DNA of 37,795 nucleotides from Oscillospiraceae bacterium (GCA_017537045.1 JAFYLN010000170.1:1-37795), one strand, 5' to 3'. Positions 16,262 through 24,279 are shown, counted from the stretch's first letter. Notes: generated by a model not told the origin, from the letters alone. Program-made: numbers and translations.

Positions 16262-16996
16262 TCAGCTTCTGTTGCGCAGACGCTTGTCACAGGCTGCTGC
16301 CAGCCTCGTACCCACCGACTGGATGATCTGAACCAGCACCACCAGCAAAATAACCGCCACATACAGCACGATCATCTGATTGCGCTGATAGCCACGCTGC
16401 AGGCTGATGGCACCCAGGCCACCGCCGCCGATGTTACCAGCCATGGCGCCATAGCTGAGGATGGTGATGGTTGCATTGGTTGCACCGTTGATCAGACCCG
16501 GTAGACACTCAGGAAGCATGACCTTGGTGACGATCTGCCAGGTGGAACAGCCCATGGACTGCGCCGCTTCCACAACACCATGATCCATTTCGCGAAGGCT
16601 TGCCTCCACCAGACGGGCAACATAGGGAGCTGCCGCCACAGTCAGGGGGACAATGGTGGCTGCGGTGCCGATGGTGGTGCCGAGGATCAGACGGCTCAAA
16701 GGAAATACCAGAACCATCAGGATCAAGAACGGGATGGAACGCAGCAGATTGATGATGGTATTCAGAGCAGCCATAAAGCCCTTGGGCATGGGGCGGATTC
16801 CCGTTTCCTCGCCAGTGACCAGCAGTACACCCAGCGGCAGGCCGATGACATAGGCAAGTACGGTGGCGATCAACGGTGCATAGAGGGTTTCCCAGATGGC
16901 GAAAGGGATATTCACGGGATCAAAAAGGAAAGATACCTGCTCCGCAGCCTTGGGGATGCCGGTGGATTCCAGAAACGTGATCAGATTCTCAAGCAT
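16262..16996 (-). CDS. metI: Methionine ABC transporter permease MetI
   Basis: The 244-residue product has five or six membrane segments and is about 25 residues longer than E. coli MetI, with the extra part at the N terminus. The EAA loop that contacts MetN is EASLREMDHGVVEAAQSMGC. LRSIPFLILMVLVFPLSR is a conserved family segment. The start overlaps metN by eight bases and is preceded by GGAGGTGCGG, which fits coupled translation. Confidence 0.95.
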   Translation of the reverse strand: MLENLITFLESTGIPKAAEQVSFLFDPVNIPFAIWETLYAPLIATVLAYVIGLPLGVLLVTGEETGIRPMPKGFMAALNTIINLLRSIPFLILMVLVFPLSRLILGTTIGTAATIVPLTVAAAPYVARLVEASLREMDHGVVEAAQSMGCSTWQIVTKVMLPECLPGLINGATNATITILSYGAMAGNIGGGGLGAISLQRGYQRNQMIVLYVAVILLVVLVQIIQSVGTRLAAACDKRLRNRS

Positions 16997-17999
16997 GGTA
17001 GTCCCGCACCTCCTCTACCGTAATATCTTTCTGCGCCTGTATGTAAGACAGTGCCTTATTGGCTTCTGCTTCGGATTCCGGCAGACCCAGCAGCATGGTA
17101 CCGAAGGCTTTGCCGTCGATATTGCGGGTATCGGCACCGAGGATGTTGACCACAACGCCGCAGTCGATGGCAAGGGATGCAATCAGGGGCTGATAAGCTG
17201 TGCCGCCGTTGAACGCTACACGGATCACACGGCCTTCGCTCAGTTCAAAGGGCAGGCCGTCAGGATAGACGAGCTTGCGGCCGGCTTCGGTCTGAGGATG
17301 GGAGAATACATCGGTCACGGCACCGGTTTCAGCCACAACGCCGTGATTCAAAATTGCCACTTTGCCACAGATCTCCTCGATAACGGTCATATCATGGGTG
17401 ATGATAATAACGGTAATGCCAAGGCGCTTGTTGATGTCCTGCAGAAGGCGGAGAACATCGCGGGTAGTCTGCGGGTCAAGGGCAGAGGTTGCTTCATCGC
17501 ACAGCAGCACCTCGGGATTGGATGCTAACGCACGGGCAATGGCAATGCGCTGCTTCTGGCCGCCGGAAAGCTGCACAGGATAGGTATTGGCCTTATCGGG
17601 CAGGCCTACTGTTTCCAGCAGCTCCATGGCCCGTTTTCTGGCTTCCTTTTTCGGTGTACCCACCAGCTCCAGGGGGAAGCAGATGTTTTCAAGCGCCGTG
17701 CGCTGATCCAGAAGGTTGAAGCTCTGGAAGATCATGGAGATATTCCGCCGCTGCTGCCGCAGTTCCTTTTCGCTCATTGTCATGAGATTTTTGCCGTGGA
17801 AGAGAACTTCACCGCAGTCGGGACGCTCCAAAAGATTGATGCAGCGCACCAGTGTGGACTTGCCTGCACCGGACAGGCCGATAATGCCGAAAATATCACC
17901 GCGCTGCACTTGCAGGCTTACATTCTGCAAGGCTGCTACCTGCGAATCACCGGCACCGAATGTTTTTGACAGGTTTCTGATTTCAATAATGGGTTCCAA
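16989..17999 (-). CDS. metN: Methionine ABC transporter ATP-binding protein MetN
   Basis: The 336-residue ATPase has Walker A GLSGAGKST, Q-loop FQSFNLLD, signature LSGGQKQR, Walker B VLLCDEATSALDP and H-loop THDMTVI. A C-terminal NIL/ACT-like domain (about residues 260-336), ending KDITVEEV, matches the regulatory domain through which methionine inhibits MetNI. I chose the TTG at 17999 (protein begins LEPIIEIRNLSK) because GGAGGGG lies five bases upstream; an ATG 15 codons earlier would start inside the T-box terminator stem. Confidence 0.95.
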   Translation of the reverse strand: MEPIIEIRNLSKTFGAGDSQVAALQNVSLQVQRGDIFGIIGLSGAGKSTLVRCINLLERPDCGEVLFHGKNLMTMSEKELRQQRRNISMIFQSFNLLDQRTALENICFPLELVGTPKKEARKRAMELLETVGLPDKANTYPVQLSGGQKQRIAIARALASNPEVLLCDEATSALDPQTTRDVLRLLQDINKRLGITVIIITHDMTVIEEICGKVAILNHGVVAETGAVTDVFSHPQTEAGRKLVYPDGLPFELSEGRVIRVAFNGGTAYQPLIASLAIDCGVVVNILGADTRNIDGKAFGTMLLGLPESEAEANKALSYIQAQKDITVEEVRDYHA

Positions 18000-18012
18000 G
18001 AAATCCCCTCCA

Positions 18013-18286
18013 AACAAAAACGCCCTCGTGTCAAAATGACACAAGGACGATCAATAATCGTGTTACCACCTTGTTTCGCAAGCCCCTCACAGGGATTGCC
18101 TCCGGGAGTACCAGCATACTCCTGCGCGTTAACGGGCGCACCCGTCGGAGACTACCTATCGCCCCCGCGGCTCCGGGACCATGTTCAGCCTGTTCCTTAA
18201 CGTACCCCGCTCACACCATACACGGAGTTCTCTGAACGAAGGTATCAGGCCTACTCTTCCCTTCACTGCCTTATCATATTGGGCAT
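18013..18286 (-). promoter_or_regulatory. T-box leader with methionine specifier, upstream of metNIQ
   Basis: Read on the minus strand, the leader has Stem I elements (AGAGAACTCCG pairing with CCCGGAG, and GGTGTGAG). The specifier loop GAACATGG places AUG at 18182-18180, which reads methionine. The T-box sequence AAGGTGGTAACACG lies at 18072-18059, close to the consensus. The leader closes with a terminator stem CGTCCTTGTGTCA/TGACACGAGGGCG and TTTTTG. Uncharged tRNA-Met would stabilise the antiterminator and switch on methionine uptake. The specifier fits the genes behind it, which supports the call independently. Confidence 0.9.
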
Positions 18287-18315
18287 ATTGTAGCAGTTTC
18301 GTGTGCGTTCGTCAA
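18287..18315 (-). promoter_or_regulatory. Promoter of the metNIQ transcript
   Basis: Minus-strand TTGACG (18310-18315) and TACAAT (18287-18292) are separated by 17 bp, just upstream of the T-box leader. Confidence 0.88.
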
Positions 18316-18339
18316 GTACAAAAATGCGCCACAGAGAAA

Positions 18340-18708
18340 TTATTCGTCGATTCCCTGCACATCCAGCAGTTCAACAGCCTGCTGCCCCCGCTGCGTCAGG
18401 GCAAAGCTGCCGCGAACCGGATAATCCTCATAAGCAGCATCGTTGAAGCTCTTCAAAGGCTTATCGTAATCAATGGAGATCAGTCCGCGTTTTTCAAGGC
18501 ACTGCAGGATCAGACTGTATTCTTCCTGCGTCCTTTCAGTATCTTCCAGATAGACGGGAATATCCTCCCCCAGCTTCCGCGCAACGGGCAGAAAAGGAAT
18601 CTGAGCAAGCAGGCGCAGCATCTCAACCTCTCCCACCGTTAGTTCCATGCAGCCTCCGCTGCTTCCACAGCTGCCGCCACTGCCGCAGCATCCATTGCAT
18701 CCGCGCAT
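18340..18708 (-). CDS. Small winged-helix-like protein with a Cys/Gly-rich N terminus
   Basis: The 122-residue product starts with a 20-residue tract rich in Cys, Gly and Ser (MRGCNGCCGSGGSCGSSGGC, cysteines at 4, 7, 8, 14 and 20). The rest looks like a winged-helix fold: ELTVGEVEMLRLLAQIP, then a helix around EEYSLILQCLEKRGLISIDY and a wing-like FALTQRGQQAVELL, a pattern seen in MarR/PadR-type and archaeal-type small regulators. The Cys tract could bind metal or a cluster. GGGAGG precedes the ATG and a strong promoter lies upstream. It is divergent from the phage head cassette, so it is a candidate regulator of it, but this is inference. I cannot assign a named family. Confidence 0.75.
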   Translation of the reverse strand: MRGCNGCCGSGGSCGSSGGCMELTVGEVEMLRLLAQIPFLPVARKLGEDIPVYLEDTERTQEEYSLILQCLEKRGLISIDYDKPLKSFNDAAYEDYPVRGSFALTQRGQQAVELLDVQGIDE

Positions 18709-18732
18709 AAATTACCTCCCGCTTTTTCCTGC

Positions 18733-18761
18733 ATGATAGCAGTTTCCGTTCAAAATGTCAA
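18733..18761 (-). promoter_or_regulatory. Promoter of the Cys-rich winged-helix gene
   Basis: Minus-strand TTGACA (18756-18761) and TATCAT (18733-18738) are separated by 17 bp. The inverted repeat at 18774-18793 sits directly upstream of the -35 box. Confidence 0.88.
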
Positions 18762-18773
18762 TTTGCATTTCAG

Positions 18774-18808
18774 GTTGCACATTTCGGTGCAACTTTATTC
18801 TTTTTTGG
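18774..18808 (+). promoter_or_regulatory. Inverted repeat with T-rich tract ahead of the head cassette
   Basis: GTTGCAC-ATTTCG-GTGCAAC is a perfect 7-bp inverted repeat followed on the plus strand by TTTATTCTTTTTT. It has the form of a small intrinsic terminator or attenuator just before the first cassette gene. It could equally be an operator for the divergent regulator; the half-site TTGCA also occurs at 18763-18767. No convincing plus-strand promoter for the cassette is visible in this gap. Confidence 0.55.
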
Positions 18809-18834
18809 CTGCACGGGTGAAAGGGAGGGAGGTT

Positions 18835-19155
18835 ATGAACCAGAAAACAGGAGAAAAAGCACTGCAGACGCGAATCAGAGAGGGGAAGGTGACCCGCGCG
18901 GATGTGACGAGACGGCTGGCAGAGCTGGCATTTGGAAAAGCCAATGACTGCGTACGTCTGGCGTTGGAAGATGATCCGCAGTTGGGGAAACTGGATCTGA
19001 GTCTGCTCAGCGAAGTCAAGCGCAATGACAAAGGCACTGTGGAAATCAAATTGATCGACCGTTTGCAGGCATTGGAACAGCTTGCACAGGTGGCAGAATC
19101 CGATCCACAGGGTCTGGAAGCTTTTCTTCAGGCACTGCAGGGAGAGGGGGAATGA
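18835..19155 (+). CDS. Phage small terminase subunit-like protein (short)
   Basis: The 106-residue product begins MNQKTGEKALQTRIREGKV and contains a conserved pattern around DVTRRLAELAFGKANDCVRL and EIKLIDRLQALEQLAQ. The latter resembles the C-terminal segment of XtmA-type small terminases (KLKALELL-like). Unlike typical small terminases of 140-180 residues, no N-terminal helix-turn-helix is visible, so DNA recognition may lie elsewhere. The start at 18835 has GGGAGGGAGG; an earlier in-frame start would lie in the regulatory region. The gene overlaps terL by four bases, and that position supports the call. The sequence match alone is weak. Confidence 0.7.
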   Translation: MNQKTGEKALQTRIREGKVTRADVTRRLAELAFGKANDCVRLALEDDPQLGKLDLSLLSEVKRNDKGTVEIKLIDRLQALEQLAQVAESDPQGLEAFLQALQGEGE

Positions 19156-20405
19156 GCATTTCTACGTTCTCTCCGAAGCAACGCACAGTTCTGACATGGT
19201 GGACAAAAGGCAGTCCTTACCGGAATTACGAAGCCATTGTTTGCGATGGTGCGGTTCGTTCCGGCAAAACCATGGCTATGGGCATGGGGTTCTTTATTTG
19301 GGCGATGGTATGTTTTCATAACCAGCGGTTCGGAATCTGCGGCAAGACGATTCAGTCGCTGCGGCGAAATGTGCTGTCCGAGGTGCTGCCCCGGCTGCAA
19401 AAGCTGGGCATGTCCTGTCAGGAGAAGCGGAGCGAGAATCTGCTGATCGTGCATTTCCGTGGACACGAGAACCGGTTTTACATCTTCGGCGGGCGGGACG
19501 AAGGCTCCGCAAGTCTGATTCAGGGCATCACCTTTGCCGGTATTCTGCTGGACGAAGTGGCGCTGATGCCCCGCAGCTTTGTGGAGCAGGCCTGTGCCCG
19601 CTGCTCTGTGACCGGAAGCCGCCTGTGGTTTAACTGCAACCCCGCAGGCCCGACCCACTGGTTCTACAAAACATGGATTCAGCAGGCCGATGCGCGGAAC
19701 TGTCTGCGGCTTACCTTTACCATGGAGGATAACCCCTCCCTTTCACCCCGGATCCGGGCACGTTACGAACGGCTGTACACCGGCGTGTTCTACCGGCGGT
19801 TCATTCTGGGACAATGGGCGCAGGCAGAAGGAAGGGTATACGACTTTTTTGAGCCGGAGATGGTAAAGCCGGTTCCGGAGGGACGGTTCGAGAAGTGGTA
19901 TGTTTCCTGCGACTACGGCACAGTCAATCCCACATCCATGGGTCTGTGGGGACTGCAAAAGGGCATCTGGTACCGGGTGAAAGAGTTCTACTTCAATTCC
20001 CGGGAAGCGCAGCGCCAGATGACGGACGAAGAATATGCCCAGGCACTGGAAAAGCTCACCGGCGGGAGAAAACTTGAAGCCGTAATCGTAGATCCCTCCG
20101 CTGCCAGCTTTATGGAGGTACTGCGAAGGCATGGATGGCAGGTGCGCAAAGCTGATAACGATGTACTATCAGGTATCCGGCTGACTTCTGACGCACTGAA
20201 GGAGGGACGCATCGTCATCTGTGAGGGCTGCAATGACTGCATCCGGGAAATGGACGAGTATGTGTGGGATCTAGGCAGCGGTGCAAAGGATCGGGTCAAA
20301 AAGGAGCACGACCACGCTATGGATGATATGCGCTATTTTGCATCCACAGTACTGGGCAAAAAGGAGGCCGGTTTTACAGCCTGTACAGTGGAACGGAGGA
20401 GGTAA
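19152..20405 (+). CDS. Phage large terminase subunit (PBSX/XtmB type)
   Basis: The 417-residue product has both domains of a DNA-packaging motor. The ATPase has Walker A GAVRSGKT (33-40), Walker B ILLDE (131-135) and a coupling motif FNCNPAGP (160-167). The RNase H-like nuclease has its acidic residues in CDYGT (253-257), VIVDPSAA (D314) and DHAMDDMRY (387-395). All key residues are present, so the gene looks functional rather than decayed. The enzyme cuts and pumps DNA through the portal into the capsid. The TAA stop takes its last two bases from the left end of repeat E6, so the original C terminus or stop may have differed. Confidence 0.93.
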   Translation: MSISTFSPKQRTVLTWWTKGSPYRNYEAIVCDGAVRSGKTMAMGMGFFIWAMVCFHNQRFGICGKTIQSLRRNVLSEVLPRLQKLGMSCQEKRSENLLIVHFRGHENRFYIFGGRDEGSASLIQGITFAGILLDEVALMPRSFVEQACARCSVTGSRLWFNCNPAGPTHWFYKTWIQQADARNCLRLTFTMEDNPSLSPRIRARYERLYTGVFYRRFILGQWAQAEGRVYDFFEPEMVKPVPEGRFEKWYVSCDYGTVNPTSMGLWGLQKGIWYRVKEFYFNSREAQRQMTDEEYAQALEKLTGGRKLEAVIVDPSAASFMEVLRRHGWQVRKADNDVLSGIRLTSDALKEGRIVICEGCNDCIREMDEYVWDLGSGAKDRVKKEHDHAMDDMRYFASTVLGKKEAGFTACTVERRR

Positions 20406-20580
20406 ATTGATGTTTGTCGTGCTGTGTAACGTGGATAGCGTAGGGGCGGCGACCCGCCGCCCGATGGTATCATGTTACGAATTCGCCGAAAATCAATGCG
20501 AATACGTAATACTGTGCCGCCGGGCGACCATTGGTCGCCCCTACATTCATAATCGGAACGGAACGATAAACTGAAATTTG
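20404..20580 (+). repeat. Interspersed palindromic element E6, inside the phage head cassette
   Basis: Full-length copy, B end left (AAATTGATGTTTGTCGTGC), A end right. Its first bases form part of the terL stop codon, and it ends 15 bp before the ribosome binding site of the portal gene. In the cassette transcript it would fold into a large hairpin between terL and portal. Confidence 0.92.
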
Positions 20581-20609
20581 AACCATGAACAATGAAAGGA
20601 GCGATCGAT

Positions 20610-21752
20610 TTGAAATGGAAGCGAAAAGAGAAAAACGGCATCGGTGCGGTCTGCCAGCTGCGCGACGGGGAGTATCATCCCTTTGGTGCGCTGCGGGGAT
20701 ATGTGCCCCTGTGCCGCGGTGAGGAACACATATACCAGCAGCTGCGGGAGGCCATTCCCGTTCTGGATGCCGCAGTGGGGAAGTTGGTGCGTCTGTCCGG
20801 TGGCTTTCAGGTGCGCTGCCGCAATGACGCAGCGCAGCAGAAGCTGGATGTGTTTTTGCGCAGTGTACCCTGCGGGCGCGGGCAATTCGGTATGAACAAC
20901 TTTCTGGCCGGATATCTGGACAGCCTGCTGACCTACGGCCGTGCTGTGGGTGAAATGGTGGTGGCTGGCGGCAAGCTGCGGGCAGTCTGCTGGGGTGATG
21001 TGACTGCACTGGAAATTCAGGAGGGGGATTCTCCTCTGGATATTGTCATCTGGGGTTCTGACCAGCATGGCTGCATACGTCCGCTTCCCTACCAGCAGCT
21101 TCTGCTGCTGACTACCATGAATCCCGAGCCTGCTAATCCCTACGGTGTCAGCATGTTCCGCGGCATGCCTTTTCTGGCTGAGATTCTGATGAAAATCTAC
21201 CAGACCATCGGCACAAACTGGGAGCGCGCAGGCAATGTGCGCTACAGTGTCATCTGCAAGGGCGGCGAGGATCTGGATCCGGCGGTAGCGCAGGAACGGG
21301 GTAAGCTGGTTGCGCAGGAATGGAGCCGTGCCATGGAAGCAAGCAAAAACGGTACGGTGCGGGATTTTGTAGCTGTGGGTGATGTGCAGATCAAGGTGAT
21401 CGGCGGAGAGAATCCCATTCTGGATTCCGAAGTACCTGTCCGCCAGATTCTGGAGCAGCTTGTTTCCAAGACGGGTCTGCCGCCTTTCCTGCTTGGTCTG
21501 AACTGGACCACCACCGAACGCATGAGCGCCCAGCAGGCAGATATTCTGACCAGCGAGCTTTGGGCGATCCGCCGCACGGTACAGCCGGCAGTTGAAAAAA
21601 TCTGCCGTACCTTCCTTGCGCTGGAGGGACTGGATAACCGCGTGGCAATCGAATGGGATGACATCAGTCTGCAGGACATCACCGAGGAGGCAAAAGCCGA
21701 CCTGTACCGCGCGCAGGCGGAAAAAAATCGTGCGCAAGCACTGGGAGGTTAA
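20610..21752 (+). CDS. Phage portal protein
   Basis: The 380-residue product has the size of a compact portal protein. Supporting segments are IYQQLREAIPVLDAAVGKLV near the N terminus, MNPEPANPYGVSMFRGMPFL in the middle, and PPFLLGLNWTTTERMSAQQA with a C-terminal helical stretch ELWAIRRTVQPAVEKICR. This is the usual portal order of wing, stem and crown. The portal forms the dodecameric entry ring of the capsid. I use the TTG at 20610, with AAAGGAG seven bases upstream. The ATG at 20592 has no ribosome binding site. The protease gene follows after two bases. Confidence 0.9.
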   Translation: MKWKRKEKNGIGAVCQLRDGEYHPFGALRGYVPLCRGEEHIYQQLREAIPVLDAAVGKLVRLSGGFQVRCRNDAAQQKLDVFLRSVPCGRGQFGMNNFLAGYLDSLLTYGRAVGEMVVAGGKLRAVCWGDVTALEIQEGDSPLDIVIWGSDQHGCIRPLPYQQLLLLTTMNPEPANPYGVSMFRGMPFLAEILMKIYQTIGTNWERAGNVRYSVICKGGEDLDPAVAQERGKLVAQEWSRAMEASKNGTVRDFVAVGDVQIKVIGGENPILDSEVPVRQILEQLVSKTGLPPFLLGLNWTTTERMSAQQADILTSELWAIRRTVQPAVEKICRTFLALEGLDNRVAIEWDDISLQDITEEAKADLYRAQAEKNRAQALGG

Positions 21753-21754
21753 AA

Positions 21755-22651
21755 ATGGAAATCAAAAAGGCAACAGAAGTAATGACCAGCGGTACGCCCA
21801 ACGCCGTACAGCTGGAAGCCATCAACACACAGGCCAAGGCCAGACTGACCGCAGAGCAGGTTTATGTTTTCTCTTTACGGCTGTGTGATGACCAGATTGA
21901 CCGGGATGGAGAGCGTTTTGATACGGCAGCGCTCCCTGCACTGGCTAAGCTGTTCATCGGCAAGACCGGCATTGTTGATCACAAGTGGAGCAGCGATGCG
22001 CAGGTGGCGCGGATCTTCGCTGCAGAAGTGGTAAAGGAGGAACATGTCAGTTACATCAAGGCATGGGCTTACATCCGCCGCGGCGGTCATGCGGATGAGG
22101 TGATCGCAGATATTGAAGCGGGCATCAAAAAGGAGGTCTCGGTCGGCTGCGCCATGGGTCGGGCAGTCTGCTCTATCTGCGGCAGCGACTATGGCAGCTG
22201 CGGTCACCGCAAGAGTGAGCATTATGACGGCCAGCTTTGCTGCGCCATCCTCAAAGAGCCTATGGATGCCTACGAGTTCTCTTTCGTAGCGGTTCCTGCC
22301 CAGCCTAATGCAGGCGTTCTGAAAGGTCTGGGCAAAAGACAGCGAAGCTTAAAAGAGCTGGCTGAGGAATTCGGGGCACAGGGAGAATACCGGGCACTGT
22401 TCAAAGAAGCCCGGCTGGGCCGGCAGTATCTGGGACAGATCCGCGATGATGTGGTACGGCTGTGTCTGAGTCTGGAACTGGGTGCGGAAGAGCCGGTGCT
22501 GCGCAGTATTGTAAGCAGCGCGGCAGCAGAGGATCTGCTGAAGCTGAAAGAAGCCCTGCAGCAGCGGCTGGACGAAAGCCTGCCCATGCAGACCCAGCTG
22601 CTGCACAGCGTTACCCGCGAGAATGCAATCGAAAGCGGGTTTTTGATTTAA
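21755..22651 (+). CDS. Prohead protease, possibly fused to a scaffold region (XkdF-like)
   Basis: The 298-residue product has a protease half (about 30-190) with YVFSLRLCDDQIDRDGERF, a histidine in GIVDHKWSSDAQVARI (H76), a serine in IKKEVSVGCAMG (S129) and YEFSFVAVPAQPNAGV. This is the layout of phage prohead proteases with XkdF-type features. A Cys-rich insert (CSICGSDYGSCGHRK, then LCCA) may bind zinc. The second half (about 195-298) is helical, rich in Leu, Glu and Arg, and may serve as an internal scaffold, since no separate scaffold gene is present; this is inference. The ribosome binding site GGGAGG overlaps the portal stop. Confidence 0.85.
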   Translation: MEIKKATEVMTSGTPNAVQLEAINTQAKARLTAEQVYVFSLRLCDDQIDRDGERFDTAALPALAKLFIGKTGIVDHKWSSDAQVARIFAAEVVKEEHVSYIKAWAYIRRGGHADEVIADIEAGIKKEVSVGCAMGRAVCSICGSDYGSCGHRKSEHYDGQLCCAILKEPMDAYEFSFVAVPAQPNAGVLKGLGKRQRSLKELAEEFGAQGEYRALFKEARLGRQYLGQIRDDVVRLCLSLELGAEEPVLRSIVSSAAAEDLLKLKEALQQRLDESLPMQTQLLHSVTRENAIESGFLI

Positions 22652-22654
22652 AGG

Positions 22655-22833
22655 CAAATTGATGTTTATCGCGCTGTGTGCCGTAGATAACGTAGGGGCG
22701 GCGATCCGCCGCCCGGCAGTACAATTTTACGAATGCGCCGAAACCAAATGTGAATACGAAAGAATCTGCCGCGCGGGCGGCTAATAGCCGCCCCTACATT
22801 CAAAATCGAAACAATACGATAAACTGAAATTTG
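22655..22833 (+). repeat. Interspersed palindromic element E7, inside the phage head cassette
   Basis: Full-length copy, B end left (CAAATTGATGTTTATCGCGC), A end right. It begins three bases after the protease stop codon. Between it and the capsid gene lie a small hairpin (ACCGG-TTATG-CCGGT, 22850-22864), an AT-rich tract and a strong AGGAGG. Confidence 0.92.
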
Positions 22834-22900
22834 GAGCACTTCATACGTTACCGGTTATGCCGGTGGCAATATATTATTTATTTTTAGGAGGAAAATGAAA

Positions 22901-23926
22901 ATGGGTTACGACAATCTGAGACTGGAAAAGGGTATGTACCGCCAGAGCGGCATGAACTTCACCCAGGTGCTGGAATCTCTGGATCCCAGCGAAAACTACC
23001 GCGGCACGGCTCTGGAGGGCACGGATGCATTCCAGCGCCAGCTCAAGCGTTTCGGTATCCGCGCCAAGGGTGCAGGTTCTTCTCCTGTGGAGAAGTTCTT
23101 CGCAACCAGCGATTCTGCGGTGCTGTTCCCCGAGTACATCGCAAGAACTGTCCGTCAGGGCATGGAGGAAAACGACATCCTGCCCAGTATCGTAGCAACC
23201 ACCACCGTTATCGATGCCATGGACTACCGCTCCATCTACTCCGTCCCCACCGATGAGGACAAGGAGCTGAAGAATGTGGCAGAGGGCAGCGCCATTCCCA
23301 CCACCGAGGTTAAAACCAAGGAACATCTGGTCAGCCTTTCCAAGCGCGGCCGTATGCTTGTGGCATCCTATGAAGCCATCCGCTTCCAGAAGCTGGATCT
23401 GTTCGGTGTCATGCTGCGCCAGATTGGTGCTTACATCCAGAAGCAGCAGCTGGCTGATGCAGTGAATGTGCTGGTCAATGGCGATGGCAACGAGAATGCC
23501 GCACCTGCTTTTACCATCGGTACGTCTCCCATGAGCGGCACTAAAGGTACGCTGGGCTACGACCAGATGGTAGAGTTCTGGGGTCAGTTTGATCCCTACA
23601 CCATGAATACCATCCTCTGCTCCACTGCCACTATGACCAAAATGCTGAAGATCGCAGAGCTGCAGAACCCCCTGACCGGCCTGAATTTCCAGGGCACGGG
23701 TGCATTCGGGACGCCTTTGGGTGCCAAGCTGCACAGAACCTCTGCCGTTACCGATGATGTGATCATTGGTCTGGACAAGGGGTATGCACTGGAACAGGTC
23801 AAGGCCGGTGACGTTCTGGTGGAATACGACAAGCTGATCGACCAGCAGCTGGAGCGCGCTGCCATCACCGCCATCTCCGGCTTTGCCAAGATCTGCGACG
23901 GCGCAGCCTGCGTCCTGAATGTATGA
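22901..23926 (+). CDS. Phage major capsid protein (HK97-fold)
   Basis: The 341-residue product has the features of HK97-fold capsids. The N-terminal arm contains SSPVEKFFATSDSAVLFPEY. The A/P-domain part includes VPTDEDKELKNVAEGSAIP, LSKRGRMLVASYEAIRF, and the terminal GDVLVEYDKLIDQQLERAAI. No long delta domain is seen, which suits use of the protease C-terminal region as scaffold. I use ATG 22901, nine bases after AGGAGG; an ATG two codons earlier is too close. Its strong ribosome binding site and AT-rich leader fit the high expression needed for a shell protein. It overlaps the next gene by four bases. Confidence 0.88.
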   Translation: MGYDNLRLEKGMYRQSGMNFTQVLESLDPSENYRGTALEGTDAFQRQLKRFGIRAKGAGSSPVEKFFATSDSAVLFPEYIARTVRQGMEENDILPSIVATTTVIDAMDYRSIYSVPTDEDKELKNVAEGSAIPTTEVKTKEHLVSLSKRGRMLVASYEAIRFQKLDLFGVMLRQIGAYIQKQQLADAVNVLVNGDGNENAAPAFTIGTSPMSGTKGTLGYDQMVEFWGQFDPYTMNTILCSTATMTKMLKIAELQNPLTGLNFQGTGAFGTPLGAKLHRTSAVTDDVIIGLDKGYALEQVKAGDVLVEYDKLIDQQLERAAITAISGFAKICDGAACVLNV

Positions 23927-24279
23927 GCGCGCAGGTTTTTGCCTACGCGCTGCAGCTTACAGGAGAAATAACACAGCAGCGCAAAGTCCTGCTGGAAGCA
24001 TTTTGCAGCGCTTCTGCTGCTGCCCTATCCGCACGGCTGCGGGAGGGGATGATTCCTGAGGACTGTGAAGATGCCTTTATACCCGCTGCCGCTTTGATGG
24101 CACTGGCAGCGTTAGCCGGCATTTCTACCGATGTTCCCACGGAGCAGATCACAGCGGGAGATTTCACCATCCGCAAGGGTTCTGTCAGCTATGATGCTGC
24201 CTCCGCTGCACTTCGCGTTCAGGCAGAGCAGATCATGATGCCCTATCTGATGGACCGGTTTTCCTTTCAGGGGGTATGA
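23923..24279 (+). CDS. Head-tail connector-like protein
   Basis: The 118-residue, mainly helical product (MSAQVFAYALQLTGEITQQR, then FCSASAAALSARLREGM and AALMALAALAGIST, ending AEQIMMPYLMDRFSFQGV) has the length and helical-bundle character of gp6/gp15-type connectors that bind under the portal. The family match by sequence is weak; position directly after the capsid gene is the main support. Both ends overlap neighbours by four bases (ATGA). Confidence 0.75.
   Translation: MSAQVFAYALQLTGEITQQRKVLLEAFCSASAAALSARLREGMIPEDCEDAFIPAAALMALAALAGISTDVPTEQITAGDFTIRKGSVSYDAASAALRVQAEQIMMPYLMDRFSFQGV

Noticed and set aside
18000..18044. ATG at 18044 as the metN start
   Set aside because: It lies in the T-box terminator hairpin; the TTG at 17999 has GGAGGGG upstream and starts at the conserved beginning of the family.
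20592..20609. ATG at 20592 as the portal start
   Set aside because: It has no Shine-Dalgarno sequence and itself overlaps the AAAGGAG that serves the TTG at 20610.
20547..21737. 396-codon minus-strand frame opposite the portal gene
   Set aside because: The plus strand has the portal motifs, a ribosome binding site and tight spacing to the protease gene.
22850..22884. A promoter for the capsid gene (TTACCG with TATATT)
   Set aside because: The -35 is poor and the spacer is 16 bp; the AT-rich tract is better explained as a translation-enhancing leader, so it is not listed as a promoter.
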